Notes under the pieces: model-generated
Told to the model about the DNA's origin: nothing
The model's database searches: none
The model's input: only the letters and a program-made list of their open reading frames with translations
Shown: in pieces, positions 15,491 through 24,106 of the stretch
How positions within the stretch are numbered: position 1 is the stretch's first letter
How the letters are laid out: the number at the start of each line of letters is the position of its first letter
Assembly: GCA_045649025.1 (NCBI GenBank)
Contig: JAZRPB010000035.1
Location: 1-33,003, forward strand
DNA length: 33,003 bases
Origin: Ornithomonoglobus_A sp045649025
GTDB lineage: Bacteria; Bacillota; Clostridia; UBA1381
Direction: 5' to 3'
Program-made: the position numbers and the translations under genes

Positions 15491-17341
15491 TTACGAATTG
15501 AAATGATTATATATATTTTCGGCACTTCTTCTATCCACAACCTCTGAAAGCTTTTCTATATTTGCCGTCTTAATTTTCTCCACACTGCCAAAATAAGACA
15601 GCAATGCCTTTCTTCTTTTTTCGCCGATGCCCTTTATATTATCAAGCTCGGACTCTATTTTAGAATGTAGCTTTCTGTGATATGAAATTGCACTGTTGTG
15701 CACCTCGTCTTGTATTCTTGTTATAAACTTAAACACACTGCCCATCGGATTTAAGGCTATTTCACCGCTTACTGACAGGAGAGCACTGGTTTTATGCTTA
15801 TCGTTTTTAACCATACCAAAAACAGGTATGTTATGCTCCGTCATATCAAGCAGTGAGCTTATAGCATTAAGATGTCCCTTTCCGCCATCAAGTAAAATAA
15901 CATCGGGAAGCGGCAAAAACCGTGCATCCTGCCTTGACATTTTGCCTTCTTCTATTGCAGCCTCTTCCTCCATAGCATTACGTAAACGGCGGTATATTAC
16001 CTCTCGCATTGCACCGTAGTCATCTGCACCATCAAAGGATTTTATTTTAAACAGTCTGTACTTTCTCTTTACAGGCTTACCATTTTCAAACACCACCATT
16101 GCACCAACATTGTCTGCACCCTGAATATTTGAAATATCATATGCCTCTATTCTGTTTGGCGTGTTATTAAGCCCCAACAGCTCTGCCATTGTTTCTAATA
16201 GTGAGTTGTTTTCCTTTTCCTTTAACTGCCTTATTTTGTAGTTTTGCAGTGCCATATCGGAATTTTTCTTAACCATTTTCACTAAATTAAGCTTTTCGCC
16301 TCTTTTTGGTGTTATAATTGAAACCTTCTTTTTCTTTTTTTCACGGAGCCATTCACAAACAACATCACTATCATTAATTTCATATTCCGTTATAATTTCC
16401 TCGGGTATAAACTCACTGTTTTCATAGAACTGTATTATAAAATCAGTCATAATTTCGCCATAATCAGTACCCGAAACATTATTTAGCTTATAGCTTTCTC
16501 TGCCAACCACCTTGCCGCCGCGAACAAAGAACATTTCACAAAATGCAATGTTTTCACCCTTTGAAATTGCAGCTATATCCTGTTGAGTGTTCTTATCGGT
16601 ATTAATGATTTTTTGCTTTTCCTCTATATCCTTTATAGAACGTATTTTATCGCGAAGCATTGCGGCACTTTCAAAACGAAGCTGTGCCGATGCCTGTCTC
16701 ATCTCCTCATCAAGCTCACTAATGAGTTGTTTATGGTTACCCTCTAAAAATCTGCATATTTCAAAAAAGACCTTTCGGAATTCTTCCTTTGATACCTTTC
16801 CTGTGCAAGGTGCAAAGCAGTTATTTATATGATAATTAAGACACGGTCTGCCCTTTGCAATATCCTGCGGGAACTTTCTTTTACAGGTTGGCGGTTTAAA
16901 TAGCTTTTGCACAATTTCAAGCATATTTTTAACTGTACCCTTACCCATATACGGTCCATAGTATTTAGCACCGTCGTGAAGCAGTCTTCTTGTGCTGAAA
17001 ATTCTCGGATAATCTTCATTTATTGTAACCTTGATATATGGATATTGCTTGTCGTCCTTTAAGAGAATATTGTATTTTGGTTTATATTTTTTTATAAGGT
17101 TACATTCAAGAGCAAGTGCCTCTGTTTCAGAATCTGTTACAATATACTCAAAATAGGCAATATTTGAAACCATAGCCAACACCTTTGGCGTATGGTTAGA
17201 GCTTTTTCTAAAATATTGCCTTACTCTGTTTTTAAGAATTTTTGCCTTACCCACATATATAACGGTATCATCTGCACTGTGCATTATATACACACCGGGG
17301 TTGTTGGGTAAGTTTTTAAGCTCTTCCTCTAAATTAAACAT
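15491..17341 (-). CDS. uvrC: Excinuclease ABC subunit C
   Basis: Makes both incisions in nucleotide excision repair with UvrA and UvrB. About 616 residues: GIY-YIG nuclease (about 12-90, GVYIM...IYVGKA), a UVR motif (about 200-235, contacts UvrB), the RNase H-like endonuclease (about 370-530, with EAYDISNIQG and DVILLDGGKGHLNA), and a C-terminal helix-hairpin-helix region (IKGIGEKRRKALLSYFGSVEKI). I prefer ATG 17341 (MFNLEEELKNLPNNPGVY fits the family); the frame also opens with GTG at 17353. It follows the HPr terminator by about 40 bases and heads the run that ends with ispH-rpsA. Confidence 0.95.
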   Translation of the reverse strand: MFNLEEELKNLPNNPGVYIMHSADDTVIYVGKAKILKNRVRQYFRKSSNHTPKVLAMVSNIAYFEYIVTDSETEALALECNLIKKYKPKYNILLKDDKQYPYIKVTINEDYPRIFSTRRLLHDGAKYYGPYMGKGTVKNMLEIVQKLFKPPTCKRKFPQDIAKGRPCLNYHINNCFAPCTGKVSKEEFRKVFFEICRFLEGNHKQLISELDEEMRQASAQLRFESAAMLRDKIRSIKDIEEKQKIINTDKNTQQDIAAISKGENIAFCEMFFVRGGKVVGRESYKLNNVSGTDYGEIMTDFIIQFYENSEFIPEEIITEYEINDSDVVCEWLREKKKKKVSIITPKRGEKLNLVKMVKKNSDMALQNYKIRQLKEKENNSLLETMAELLGLNNTPNRIEAYDISNIQGADNVGAMVVFENGKPVKRKYRLFKIKSFDGADDYGAMREVIYRRLRNAMEEEAAIEEGKMSRQDARFLPLPDVILLDGGKGHLNAISSLLDMTEHNIPVFGMVKNDKHKTSALLSVSGEIALNPMGSVFKFITRIQDEVHNSAISYHRKLHSKIESELDNIKGIGEKRRKALLSYFGSVEKIKTANIEKLSEVVDRRSAENIYNHFNS

Positions 17342-17381
17342 AAAGCTTTTCACCCACTAAAGAAATATATACATAACGAAA

Positions 17382-17414
17382 AATAACTCCACATAAACAT
17401 TATGCAGAGTTATT
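17382..17414 (-). terminator. Intrinsic terminator after HPr gene
   Basis: Arms 17382-17396 and 17400-17414 pair over 15 bp with two G-U pairs around a three-base loop; TTTTTC follows on the minus strand. It lies between HPr and uvrC. Confidence 0.87.
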
Positions 17415-17432
17415 AATACCTTAATTCAAATA

Positions 17433-17696
17433 TTATTCAGAAAAGTTTGATTCTATCAATTCAACAAGAGTCTTTACAGCCTCTGCATCGTCGCTGCCGT
17501 CAGCAACAATAGAAATAACAGCACCCTGTACAAGATTTAAGGACAAAACACCCAGCAAGCTCTTTGCATTAACTCTTCTTTCATCCTTCTCCACCCAAAT
17601 GCTTGACTTGAACTCATTAGCCTTTTGAATAAAGAATGTTGCCGGTCTTGCATGGAGTCCCACTGAATTTTGTATTGTTACGTTACTTGATACCAC
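17433..17696 (-). CDS. ptsH: HPr-family phosphocarrier protein
   Basis: Phosphocarrier of the sugar phosphotransferase system, accepting phosphate from enzyme I. The 87 residues have the active His15 in GLHARPA and Ser46 in NAKSLLGVLSL, the site of HPr kinase in Firmicutes, so both transport and catabolite-control roles are possible. It starts with GTG at 17696, behind a strong AAGGGGG site; no better ATG exists. It is alone between recA and uvrC, with its own terminator and a probable promoter at 17839-17867. No enzyme I or EII genes are nearby. The presence of His15 argues against Crh. Confidence 0.92.
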   Translation of the reverse strand: MVSSNVTIQNSVGLHARPATFFIQKANEFKSSIWVEKDERRVNAKSLLGVLSLNLVQGAVISIVADGSDDAEAVKTLVELIESNFSE

Positions 17697-17838
17697 AAAA
17701 AGTACCCCCTTAATTTTTTAATTTAAACAAGACATCAACAGATATTTTGTAAAACCTTTAAATAATATCCGTCGTACTTAATCTAATCTATATTATATAC
17801 GATGTCTTAATTCTATTTACAGAAATAACTATGTTATA

Positions 17839-17867
17839 ATAATACTAAAAAAACACAAAAACGTCAA
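17839..17867 (-). promoter_or_regulatory. Probable HPr promoter
   Basis: Minus strand TTGACG (17862-17867), 17 bases, TATTAT (17839-17844). It predicts a leader of about 135 nt. A second TATAAT at 17792-17797 lacks a good -35. The 232 bases between recA and HPr hold no gene and no clear recA terminator that I can see. Confidence 0.6.
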
Positions 17868-17928
17868 TATATTTTACAACAAAAATTTATTTTCAGTAAA
17901 CATAACCTCATTAATTAAAAAATTACTC

Positions 17929-18996
17929 TTAAATTTGGTCTTTTTCAACAATCTCACGGGTTTCCAAGGTGCTTAATGCTTCACGCACCTGACGTTCAAT
18001 ATTATCACAGAATTCAGGATTATCCTGCATATATTTACGCACATTGTCGCGTCCTTGTCCAATCTTTTCGCCATCATAGCTAAACCACGCACCCGATTTC
18101 TTTATAAAACCAAGCTCAACAGCCATATCGAGAATGTTTCCTGTTTTTGAAATACCCTCGCCATACATTATATCAAATTCCGCCTCTTTAAACGGAGGTG
18201 CAACCTTATTTTTAACAACCTTAACTCTTGTTTTATTACCTATAATTTCAGTACCATTCTTTATAACCTCAAGACGTCTTACATCAAGTCTTACAGATGA
18301 GAAGAATTTAAGTGCACGTCCGCCCGGAGTAGTTTCGGGGTTTCCATACATAACGCCAACCTTTTCACGTAGCTGGTTTATAAAGATTACAACTGCACCT
18401 GATTTTGCAACAATTGCAGTAAGCTTTCTTAATGCCTGTGACATTAGACGTGCCAAAAGACCAACATGGGCATCACCCATTTCGCCCTCAATTTCAGCCT
18501 TTGGAACAAGTGCCGCAACAGAGTCTACAACAATAACATCCAAAGCACCGCTTCTTACAAGTGCTTCAGCAATATCAAGTGCCTGCTCGCCTGTGTCGGG
18601 CTGTGCAACTATCAAATTATCTATATCAACACCAAGCTTTTGTGCATAAACAGGGTCAAGTGCGTGTTCAGCATCAATAAATGCAGCCTCGCCGCCCATT
18701 TTTTGTGCTTCGGCAACAACGTGGAGTGCCACTGTGGTTTTACCCGATGATTCAGGACCGTATATTTCAATAATTCTTCCACGCGGCATACCGCCAACTC
18801 CAAGAGCCATATCAAGCGTTAAAGAGCCTGTGGGTATAGAATCCACACTTGACACGTGTGTGTCGCCAAGCTTCATAATTGAACCTGCACCATACTCCTT
18901 TTCTATTACGTTAAATACTGCCTCAAGAGCTTTTTTCTTTTCTTCATCAACCTTGCGTTCAACTGCAGGCTTTGTTGTTTTCTCTGTTTTTGCCAT
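17929..18996 (-). CDS. recA: RecA recombinase
   Basis: Strand exchange in recombination and the coprotease that triggers LexA cleavage. The 355 residues include Walker A GPESSGKTT, VVDSVAALVPKAEIEGEMGD, the loop INQLREKVGVMYGNPETTPGGRALKF and a short C-terminal domain with a moderate acidic tail. A short lysine-rich N-terminal extension (about 20 residues) precedes the usual KALE start. AGAAAGG precedes the ATG. It has its own promoter (19046-19075) with a LexA-like box over the start of transcription. Confidence 0.98.
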   Translation of the reverse strand: MAKTEKTTKPAVERKVDEEKKKALEAVFNVIEKEYGAGSIMKLGDTHVSSVDSIPTGSLTLDMALGVGGMPRGRIIEIYGPESSGKTTVALHVVAEAQKMGGEAAFIDAEHALDPVYAQKLGVDIDNLIVAQPDTGEQALDIAEALVRSGALDVIVVDSVAALVPKAEIEGEMGDAHVGLLARLMSQALRKLTAIVAKSGAVVIFINQLREKVGVMYGNPETTPGGRALKFFSSVRLDVRRLEVIKNGTEIIGNKTRVKVVKNKVAPPFKEAEFDIMYGEGISKTGNILDMAVELGFIKKSGAWFSYDGEKIGQGRDNVRKYMQDNPEFCDNIERQVREALSTLETREIVEKDQI

Positions 18997-19031
18997 TTTT
19001 ATCTTTTCCTTTCTGTATATTTACATTATAC

Positions 19032-19045
19032 CGAACATTTGTTTT
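19032..19045 (-). promoter_or_regulatory. LexA (SOS) operator-like box at recA
   Basis: CGAACATTTGTTTT on the plus strand fits the Gram-positive SOS pattern CGAAC-N4-GTT with 12 of 14 positions of the extended Bacillus consensus by my count. It lies directly next to the -10 box, where bound LexA would block initiation. No lexA gene is in the window. Confidence 0.6.
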
Positions 19046-19075
19046 ATTATACACTATTTTGATATATTTTGTCAA
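19046..19075 (-). promoter_or_regulatory. recA promoter
   Basis: Minus strand TTGACA (19070-19075), 18 bases, TATAAT (19046-19051). Both hexamers are perfect. It lies 50 bases before the recA start codon. Confidence 0.88.
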
Positions 19076-19108
19076 TAGGTTTTTAAGAATTTAACATAAT
19101 TGTAATAT

Positions 19109-19424
19109 AAAGTGGATAGGTAAAAAGCTTCAGAATGGACAAACCGAGCCAAAGCATAGGCTTTGGGTAACCCGAAGGCGTACAAGGGTACGTCGAGGTC
19201 AACAAATTGCAACGCAATTTGTAGCGACAAAACCGTAGGTATTGAGAGCGTCGCAGGAGCGAGGTTTGTTCATAGCCAAAAAGCAATTAAATCATAAGAA
19301 AAATGGTGCGAAACGCACCATTTTCCTACTTTAGTATAAAAATCTAAAATTTTCAAGTTATTTTTAAAGATATTGTAACTCAAATTTCGCTTTTTGGCGA
19401 TCTGGAGTTTTTTAACATCCACTA
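19109..19424. repeat. Multi-hairpin repeat element with imperfect terminal inverted repeats
   Basis: The ends AGTGGATAGGTAAAAAGC (19112 region) and, inverted, AGTGGATGTTAAAAAACTCC (ending at 19424) are imperfect reverse complements of about 24 bases. Inside, 19135-19145 pairs with 19263-19273 (ATGGACAAACC/GGTTTGTTCAT), enclosing several small hairpins: CCAAAGC/GCTTTGG, CGTAC/GTACG, ACAAATTGC/GCAATTTGT, TCGC/GCGA. This core is clearly richer in G and C than its surroundings. The right end overlaps the leuA stop codon. It looks like a non-coding dispersed element; I see no convincing gene in it. Confidence 0.6.
19300..19324. terminator. Intrinsic terminator after leuA
   Basis: Perfect 11-bp stem AAAATGGTGCG / CGCACCATTTT with a three-base loop; a U run follows on the minus strand. 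About 98 bases beyond the leuA stop, inside the repeat element, so the element may now serve as the leuA terminator. Confidence 0.8.
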
Positions 19425-21077
19425 TGACAACATTTTATTTACTGCACTTATTAATGCATATATTGAAGCAGTGTTGATATTTGCATCAACGCCTACTCCC
19501 CAATGTGTTTTATCGTCGCCTATACGATGAACGCCAATGTATGCCGCTGCACGTGATGCAGATGAACGTTCAAGGGTATGTTCTGTATAATTTGAAATTT
19601 CAAATTCTATGCCCAACAGCTTTCTTAAACCGTTACACATAGCATCAAGCGGACCGTTACCCACGCCCATTACTGCAGTTTCCTTGCCTGAATACACAAG
19701 ATTTGCAGTAATTTGTGTGTCGTTATTATTTACACTTGAATAATAAGATACACTCTTTAAGGGTGCTTCAAGATTAACATAAATATCCTTGAATGCCTGA
19801 TGTATTTCATGATTTGATAAAACTGTATGCTTTGCATCGGACATATCATTAATAATTGCCGAAAATTCAACAAGCATTGGTTTTGGAAGTGTATAGCCAT
19901 ATTTGTTTTCCATAATATAGCTTACTCCGCCCTTACCCGACTGACTGTTAATAAGGATTGGCTCATATTTTCTGCCTATATCTGTGGGGTCTATTGTAAG
20001 ATACGGATTTGCCCAGGTGGTTGAGCCTTCCTTTTCATATAAATCCATACTCTTTTTTATTGCATCCTGATGTGAGCCCGAGAATGCAACATATGCCATA
20101 TCGCCTGCATACGGATGACGCGGATGAATTGGAAGTCTGTTATATTTTTCGTATACAGCAACAATTTCATCAATATTATCTATATTAAGCTCGGGGTCAA
20201 TTCCCTGAACAAACATATTGAGTGCAACCACGATTATATCTGCATTACCTGTTCTTTCGCCGTTACCAAAAATTGTACCTTCAACCCTGTCGGCACCTGC
20301 AAGCATAGCAAGCTCTGTTGATGCAACGCCTGTTCCTCTGTCGTTATGAGCGTGCAGGCTGATAACAAGATTTTCACGATTGTTTAGGTTTTTGCACATA
20401 TACTCAATCTGGTCGGCATACACATTTGCAGTTGCAACCTCAATAGTTGACGGAAGATTTACTATAACCTTTCTTTCTGGAGTAGGCTTTAGGATATCAA
20501 GCACTGCATTTGTGATTTCAACCGCATATTCAGGCTCTGTACAGGTAAAGCTTTCGGGTGAATATTCATATCTTACATTTCCCTCAAGCTGACCTTCAAC
20601 AAGTGATACCAAAAGCTTTGCACCATCAATTGCAAGCTTTTTAATTTCCTCTTTATCCTTGCGGAAAACCACCTTTCTTTGCAATGTAGAAGTCGAATTA
20701 TAAAGATGAATTATAACATTTTTTGCACCCTTTAGCGATTCAACCGTTTTTGTTATAATATGCTCTCTTGCCTGTGTAAGCACTTGAATTGATACATCAT
20801 CGGGAATTAAATCCTCATCAATAAGTCTTCTTACAAAATCGTACTCTGTTGATGAGGCAGCAGGGAAACCAACCTCAATTTCTTTAAAACCAAGCTTAAC
20901 CAAGAACTTAAAGAATTCAATTTTTTCGTCAATAGTCATAGGCGAATACAATGCCTGATTACCATCACGCAAGTCAACACTGCACCAGATTGGAGCTTTT
21001 GTTATTTTGTTATTTGGCCAATCCCTCGTTTGCAAAGGAATTTCGTGATACATTCTCTTATACTTTTTATAATTCAT
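19422..21077 (-). CDS. leuA: 2-isopropylmalate synthase (long, type 2 form)
   Basis: First committed step of leucine synthesis: acetyl-CoA plus 2-oxoisovalerate. The 551 residues match the longer, yeast-like LeuA form. Motifs: WCSVDLRDGNQALYSPM (start of the TIM barrel, metal-binding Asp), SLHAHNDRGTGVASTELA with the two metal-binding histidines, NGERTGNADI, and a C-terminal regulatory domain (about 430-551, with GVGNGPLDAMCNGLRK and SASRAAAYIGV) expected to bind leucine. AGGGG precedes the ATG. It stands alone, without leuBCD. Its stop codon lies in the end of the repeat element. Confidence 0.95.
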   Translation of the reverse strand: MNYKKYKRMYHEIPLQTRDWPNNKITKAPIWCSVDLRDGNQALYSPMTIDEKIEFFKFLVKLGFKEIEVGFPAASSTEYDFVRRLIDEDLIPDDVSIQVLTQAREHIITKTVESLKGAKNVIIHLYNSTSTLQRKVVFRKDKEEIKKLAIDGAKLLVSLVEGQLEGNVRYEYSPESFTCTEPEYAVEITNAVLDILKPTPERKVIVNLPSTIEVATANVYADQIEYMCKNLNNRENLVISLHAHNDRGTGVASTELAMLAGADRVEGTIFGNGERTGNADIIVVALNMFVQGIDPELNIDNIDEIVAVYEKYNRLPIHPRHPYAGDMAYVAFSGSHQDAIKKSMDLYEKEGSTTWANPYLTIDPTDIGRKYEPILINSQSGKGGVSYIMENKYGYTLPKPMLVEFSAIINDMSDAKHTVLSNHEIHQAFKDIYVNLEAPLKSVSYYSSVNNNDTQITANLVYSGKETAVMGVGNGPLDAMCNGLRKLLGIEFEISNYTEHTLERSSASRAAAYIGVHRIGDDKTHWGVGVDANINTASIYALISAVNKMLS

Positions 21078-21114
21078 AATTCTTATCCCCTATTTTATTG
21101 ATATAATACGTTAT

Positions 21115-21143
21115 ATTTTACAACAAATTCACATTTCTGTCAA
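21115..21143 (-). promoter_or_regulatory. leuA promoter
   Basis: Minus strand TTGACA (21138-21143), 17 bases, TAAAAT (21115-21120), 38 bases before the leuA ATG. The leader is too short to hold a T-box or attenuator. Confidence 0.82.
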
Positions 21144-21188
21144 TATCTTTTACTCTTTTTATTTAATCTAGAAACTTTTGAAAAAATA

Positions 21189-21217
21189 TTGACAAAACAA
21201 ATAAACTGTGATACAAT
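21189..21217 (+). promoter_or_regulatory. Promoter of the thiamine operon
   Basis: TTGACA (21189-21194), 17 bases, TACAAT (21212-21217). Transcription would start about 21224, at the first stem of the TPP riboswitch. It is divergent from the leuA promoter. Confidence 0.88.
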
Positions 21218-21224
21218 GCATTTT

Positions 21225-21313
21225 ACACAGGGGAGCTTGTTATGACAGGCTGAGAGGAAGCAATCAGCTTCGACCCTTACACCTGATACGGATAATGCCG
21301 TCGTAGGAAGTTA
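21225..21313 (+). ncRNA. TPP riboswitch (THI box)
   Basis: The aptamer landmarks are in order: GGGGAGC, CTGAGAGG (21250-21257), GACCC, ACCTGAT (21281-21287), GATAATGCC (21291-21299), GTAGGAAG. These form the pyrimidine- and pyrophosphate-sensing arms. A terminator follows at 21338-21370, so TPP should stop transcription of cytX-thiM-thiE. Confidence 0.97.
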
Positions 21314-21337
21314 ATTTAATTTGATTTGCTTTTTTCG

Positions 21338-21370
21338 AAGAATTACCGTTTTGGGTAATTCTTTATTTTT
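21338..21370 (+). terminator. Riboswitch expression-platform terminator
   Basis: AAGAATTACC (21338-21347) pairs with GGTAATTCTT (21354-21363), 10 bp, followed by TATTTTTTT. It lies between the TPP aptamer and the cytX ribosome site. Confidence 0.9.
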
Positions 21371-21393
21371 TTGCAGTGAGGAGAAATACGCTT

Positions 21394-22584
21394 ATGAATA
21401 AAACAAAAACATCTGTATTTTCAAATTGTCTTATATGGTTTGGTGCAGCAGTATCAATAGCTGAAATATTAACGGGCACGTTATTTGCATCCCTGGGCTT
21501 TGCAAAAGGTACATTGGCTATAATTATTGGTCACGCAATAGGCTGTGCTCTTCTTTTTCTTGCTGGAGTTATAGGCGGTAAAGAAGAAAAAAGCTCGATG
21601 GAATGTGTTAAAATGTCATTTGGTCAAAAAGGCTCTCTCTTGTTTTCGGTGCTAAATATATTACAGCTTATTGGCTGGACCTCCATAATGATTTTTAACG
21701 GTGCTGCTGCAGCAAATTCGATTTTAAATATTGGCGGACAATGGCTTTGGAGTGTGGTAATAGGTATACTTATTGTTGTATGGATTATTGTTGATATAAA
21801 AAACCTTAACAGATTAAACACCTTTTCTATGTGTGCTCTGTTTATTTTAACAATAATAATCAGTATTATGATTTTTACAGGCAATTGTGATAATTCTTCA
21901 TTTAACACTGCAATAAGCTTTGGTGCGGCAGTGGAGCTATCGATTGCTATGCCGCTTTCATGGCTGCCTCTTATATCAGATTATACAAGAAATGCAAAAA
22001 AACCTGTTGCATCATCATTAGCAAGCTCCATTACATATTTTATTGTAAGCTCCTGTATGTATTTTATAGGTATGGGTGCTGCTATTATAACAGGCGAAAA
22101 TGATATTGTTTCCATAATGATTAAATGCGGTCTTGGAATTACATCACTTATAGTAATAGTTTTTTCTACTGTTACAACAACTTTTTTGGATGTGTTTTCC
22201 GCAGGAGTAAGCTGTGTAAGCATAAGCAAAAAAGTGAAAGAGAAAATTGCCGCATTAATTGTGTGTGTAATAGGAACTGTTCTGGCAATATCTGCTCCTG
22301 TGGGGCAATTTGAGGGATTTTTATATTTTATCGGCTCTGTATTTTCACCTATGATTGCAATACTTGTAGTAGATTATTTTATAATCAAAAACAACTGTTC
22401 AAATGCAAAATTCAACACAACAAACTTAATAATATGGCTTATTGGCTTTTTAATTTACAGAATATTTATGAAAATAGATATGCCATTAGGCTCAACTGTG
22501 CCAGCTATGATTATAACTGCCCTGATAAGCTTTATAACAAACAAAGTATTAACTTTATTAAAAGGAGGAAATAAAAATGTTTAA
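21394..22584 (+). CDS. cytX: Putative hydroxymethylpyrimidine transporter (NCS1 family)
   Basis: About 396 residues with some 12 hydrophobic segments; the opening SNCLIWFGAAVSIAEILTGTLFA is typical of CytX, the NCS1 cytosine-permease relative found in thiamine operons. It would import the pyrimidine part of thiamine. The assignment rests on the family plus the TPP riboswitch and thiM-thiE neighbours. Start ATG 21394 follows GAGGAG; an in-frame GTG at 21376 lies within that ribosome site and is rejected. The end overlaps thiM by 8 bases. Confidence 0.88.
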   Translation: MNKTKTSVFSNCLIWFGAAVSIAEILTGTLFASLGFAKGTLAIIIGHAIGCALLFLAGVIGGKEEKSSMECVKMSFGQKGSLLFSVLNILQLIGWTSIMIFNGAAAANSILNIGGQWLWSVVIGILIVVWIIVDIKNLNRLNTFSMCALFILTIIISIMIFTGNCDNSSFNTAISFGAAVELSIAMPLSWLPLISDYTRNAKKPVASSLASSITYFIVSSCMYFIGMGAAIITGENDIVSIMIKCGLGITSLIVIVFSTVTTTFLDVFSAGVSCVSISKKVKEKIAALIVCVIGTVLAISAPVGQFEGFLYFIGSVFSPMIAILVVDYFIIKNNCSNAKFNTTNLIIWLIGFLIYRIFMKIDMPLGSTVPAMIITALISFITNKVLTLLKGGNKNV

Positions 22585-23398
22585 AGAATTACTTGAAAAT
22601 GTGAAAAAAAATCAACCAATAGTGCACAACATAACCAACTATGTAACTGTAAACGATTGTGCAAATATTTTGCTTGCGTGTGGTGGCTCACCTATTATGT
22701 CGGACGATATAGAAGAAGTAGAGGAAATAACCTCAATCTGCAATGCATTAAATATTAATATAGGGACACTAAACCAAAGAACTATCCCCGCTATGCTTTC
22801 GGCAGGCAAAAAAGCATTAGAGCTACACCATCCAATAGTTCTCGATCCCGTTGGTGCAGGTGCATCTGTGTTACGCACACAAACCGCACTTACAATTTTA
22901 AGGGACACTAAACCAACCGTTGTGCGTGGTAATATATCCGAGATAAAAACACTTGCAACAGGCAGTGGCACAACAAAGGGAGTAGACGCAGATATTGCAG
23001 ACAAGGTGACACTAAACACCTTGGAAAATGCCGTTGCATTTGCAAAAGAATTTTCAAAAAAAACAGGTGCAATTATTGCAATTACAGGTGAGATTGATAT
23101 TGTAGCCAACAAAGACAGGGCATATTGCATTTTTAACGGCAATGCTATGATGAGTTCTATAACAGGCACAGGTTGTCAATTAAGTTCACTGATTGGTGCA
23201 TTCCTTGGTGCAAACAGTGATAATACTTTAGCTGCAACTGCAGCAGCAGTTTGTGCCATGGGTGTCTGCGGCGAAATTGCACACAAACGACTCACCAAAA
23301 CAGACGGAAATGCATCTTACAGAAACTACATTATAGATGCAATGTATAATTTAAACGGAGAGGATTTGGATAATAATGCAAAATATAAGCTTATGTAG
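22577..23398 (+). CDS. thiM: Hydroxyethylthiazole kinase
   Basis: Phosphorylates the thiazole alcohol in thiamine salvage. The 273 residues show VHNITNYVTVNDCANILLA, GGSPIMSDD, LDPVGAGAS, VRGNISEI and the catalytic-site region SSITGTGCQLSSLIGAF, all standard for ThiM. AAAGGAGG lies just before the ATG, inside the end of cytX, so translation is probably coupled. Second gene of the TPP-controlled operon. Confidence 0.96.
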   Translation: MFKELLENVKKNQPIVHNITNYVTVNDCANILLACGGSPIMSDDIEEVEEITSICNALNINIGTLNQRTIPAMLSAGKKALELHHPIVLDPVGAGASVLRTQTALTILRDTKPTVVRGNISEIKTLATGSGTTKGVDADIADKVTLNTLENAVAFAKEFSKKTGAIIAITGEIDIVANKDRAYCIFNGNAMMSSITGTGCQLSSLIGAFLGANSDNTLAATAAAVCAMGVCGEIAHKRLTKTDGNASYRNYIIDAMYNLNGEDLDNNAKYKLM

Positions 23399-24026
23399 GA
23401 ATGCTATGCTTTTATATGCCGTTACCGATAGGACATGGACACAAAATAAAACGCTTTATGAACAGGTGGAGTGTGCTCTGCGTGGCGGTGTAACGTGCGT
23501 GCAGCTACGTGAAAAGGATATGGCATATGATGATTTTCTAAAAGAGGCAATTGAAATAAATTCACTTTGCAAAAAATATAATGTGCCATTTATTGTAAAT
23601 GATAATGTTGATATCGCAATAGAGTGCGATGCCGACGGCATACACGTTGGTCAACACGATATGACATTAAATGATGTAAGAAAAAAAGTGGGCAGCAAGA
23701 TGATAATAGGTGTTTCTGCACAGACAGTACATCAGGCAACGGAAGCTGAAAAAAACGGTGCCGACTATCTTGGTGTGGGTGCAGTTTTCTCAACAAGCAC
23801 AAAGCTTGATGCAGATGATGTTTCGTATGATACATTAAAAGAAATTTGCACAAGCGTATCAATTCCCGTTGTAGCAATAGGAGGTATAAATAAAAATAAC
23901 CTACATAGTCTTTCAGGGTCGGGAGTTGACGGAGTGGCACTTGTGTCGGCCATTTTTGGCGCAGACGATATAGAAAAAGAATGCAAGGAATTAAAGGAAC
24001 TAACAAAAAAACACTTCTTATTATAA
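23376..24026 (+). CDS. thiE: Thiamine-phosphate synthase
   Basis: Joins HMP diphosphate and thiazole phosphate. Motifs: LLYAVTDR, VQLREKDM, VNDNVDIAIECDADGIHVGQHD, IIGVSAQTVHQATEAEKNGADYLGVGAVFSTSTK, VVAIGGI. As written it has 216 residues; the ATG at 23406 (MLLYAVTDR) fits the family start and has AGGA close upstream, so it may be the true one, leaving thiM and thiE separated rather than overlapping by 23 bases. ThiD, which makes HMP diphosphate, is not in the operon and must lie elsewhere. Confidence 0.94.
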   Translation: MQNISLCRNAMLLYAVTDRTWTQNKTLYEQVECALRGGVTCVQLREKDMAYDDFLKEAIEINSLCKKYNVPFIVNDNVDIAIECDADGIHVGQHDMTLNDVRKKVGSKMIIGVSAQTVHQATEAEKNGADYLGVGAVFSTSTKLDADDVSYDTLKEICTSVSIPVVAIGGINKNNLHSLSGSGVDGVALVSAIFGADDIEKECKELKELTKKHFLL

Positions 24027-24106
24027 AACTTCCCTACACAGATTTTTCAAAAGAAATGACGGATAAATCTGTGGATATTATCAATCAATATATGAATAAT
24101 TTTTGA
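24014..24106 (+). pseudogene. Possible 3' remnant of a phage-type integrase gene
   Basis: A frame with no start of its own runs into a TGA at 24104-24106 and reads KLPYTDFSKEMTDKSVDIINQYMNNF in two pieces, KLPYTDFSKEMTD and KSVDIINQYMNNF. This resembles the last helix of tyrosine integrases (Y..S.EM...A...). The match is short and from memory, and no catalytic residue other than a possible tyrosine is left. The tandem repeats after the stop and the tRNA cluster at the other end of the region are what make it worth listing. Confidence 0.3.

Noticed and set aside
18134..18649. Long open frame (171 codons) antisense to recA
   Set aside because: It lies fully within recA on the other strand, has no ribosome site and no family likeness; it is a shadow of recA codon use.
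19083..19286. 67-codon minus-strand frame within the hairpin element
   Set aside because: It is made of the palindromic repeat sequence and has no ribosome site or recognisable domain; better explained as non-coding repeat.
22639..23169. Open frame of 176 codons antisense to thiM
   Set aside because: Shadow of thiM, low complexity, no ribosome site.
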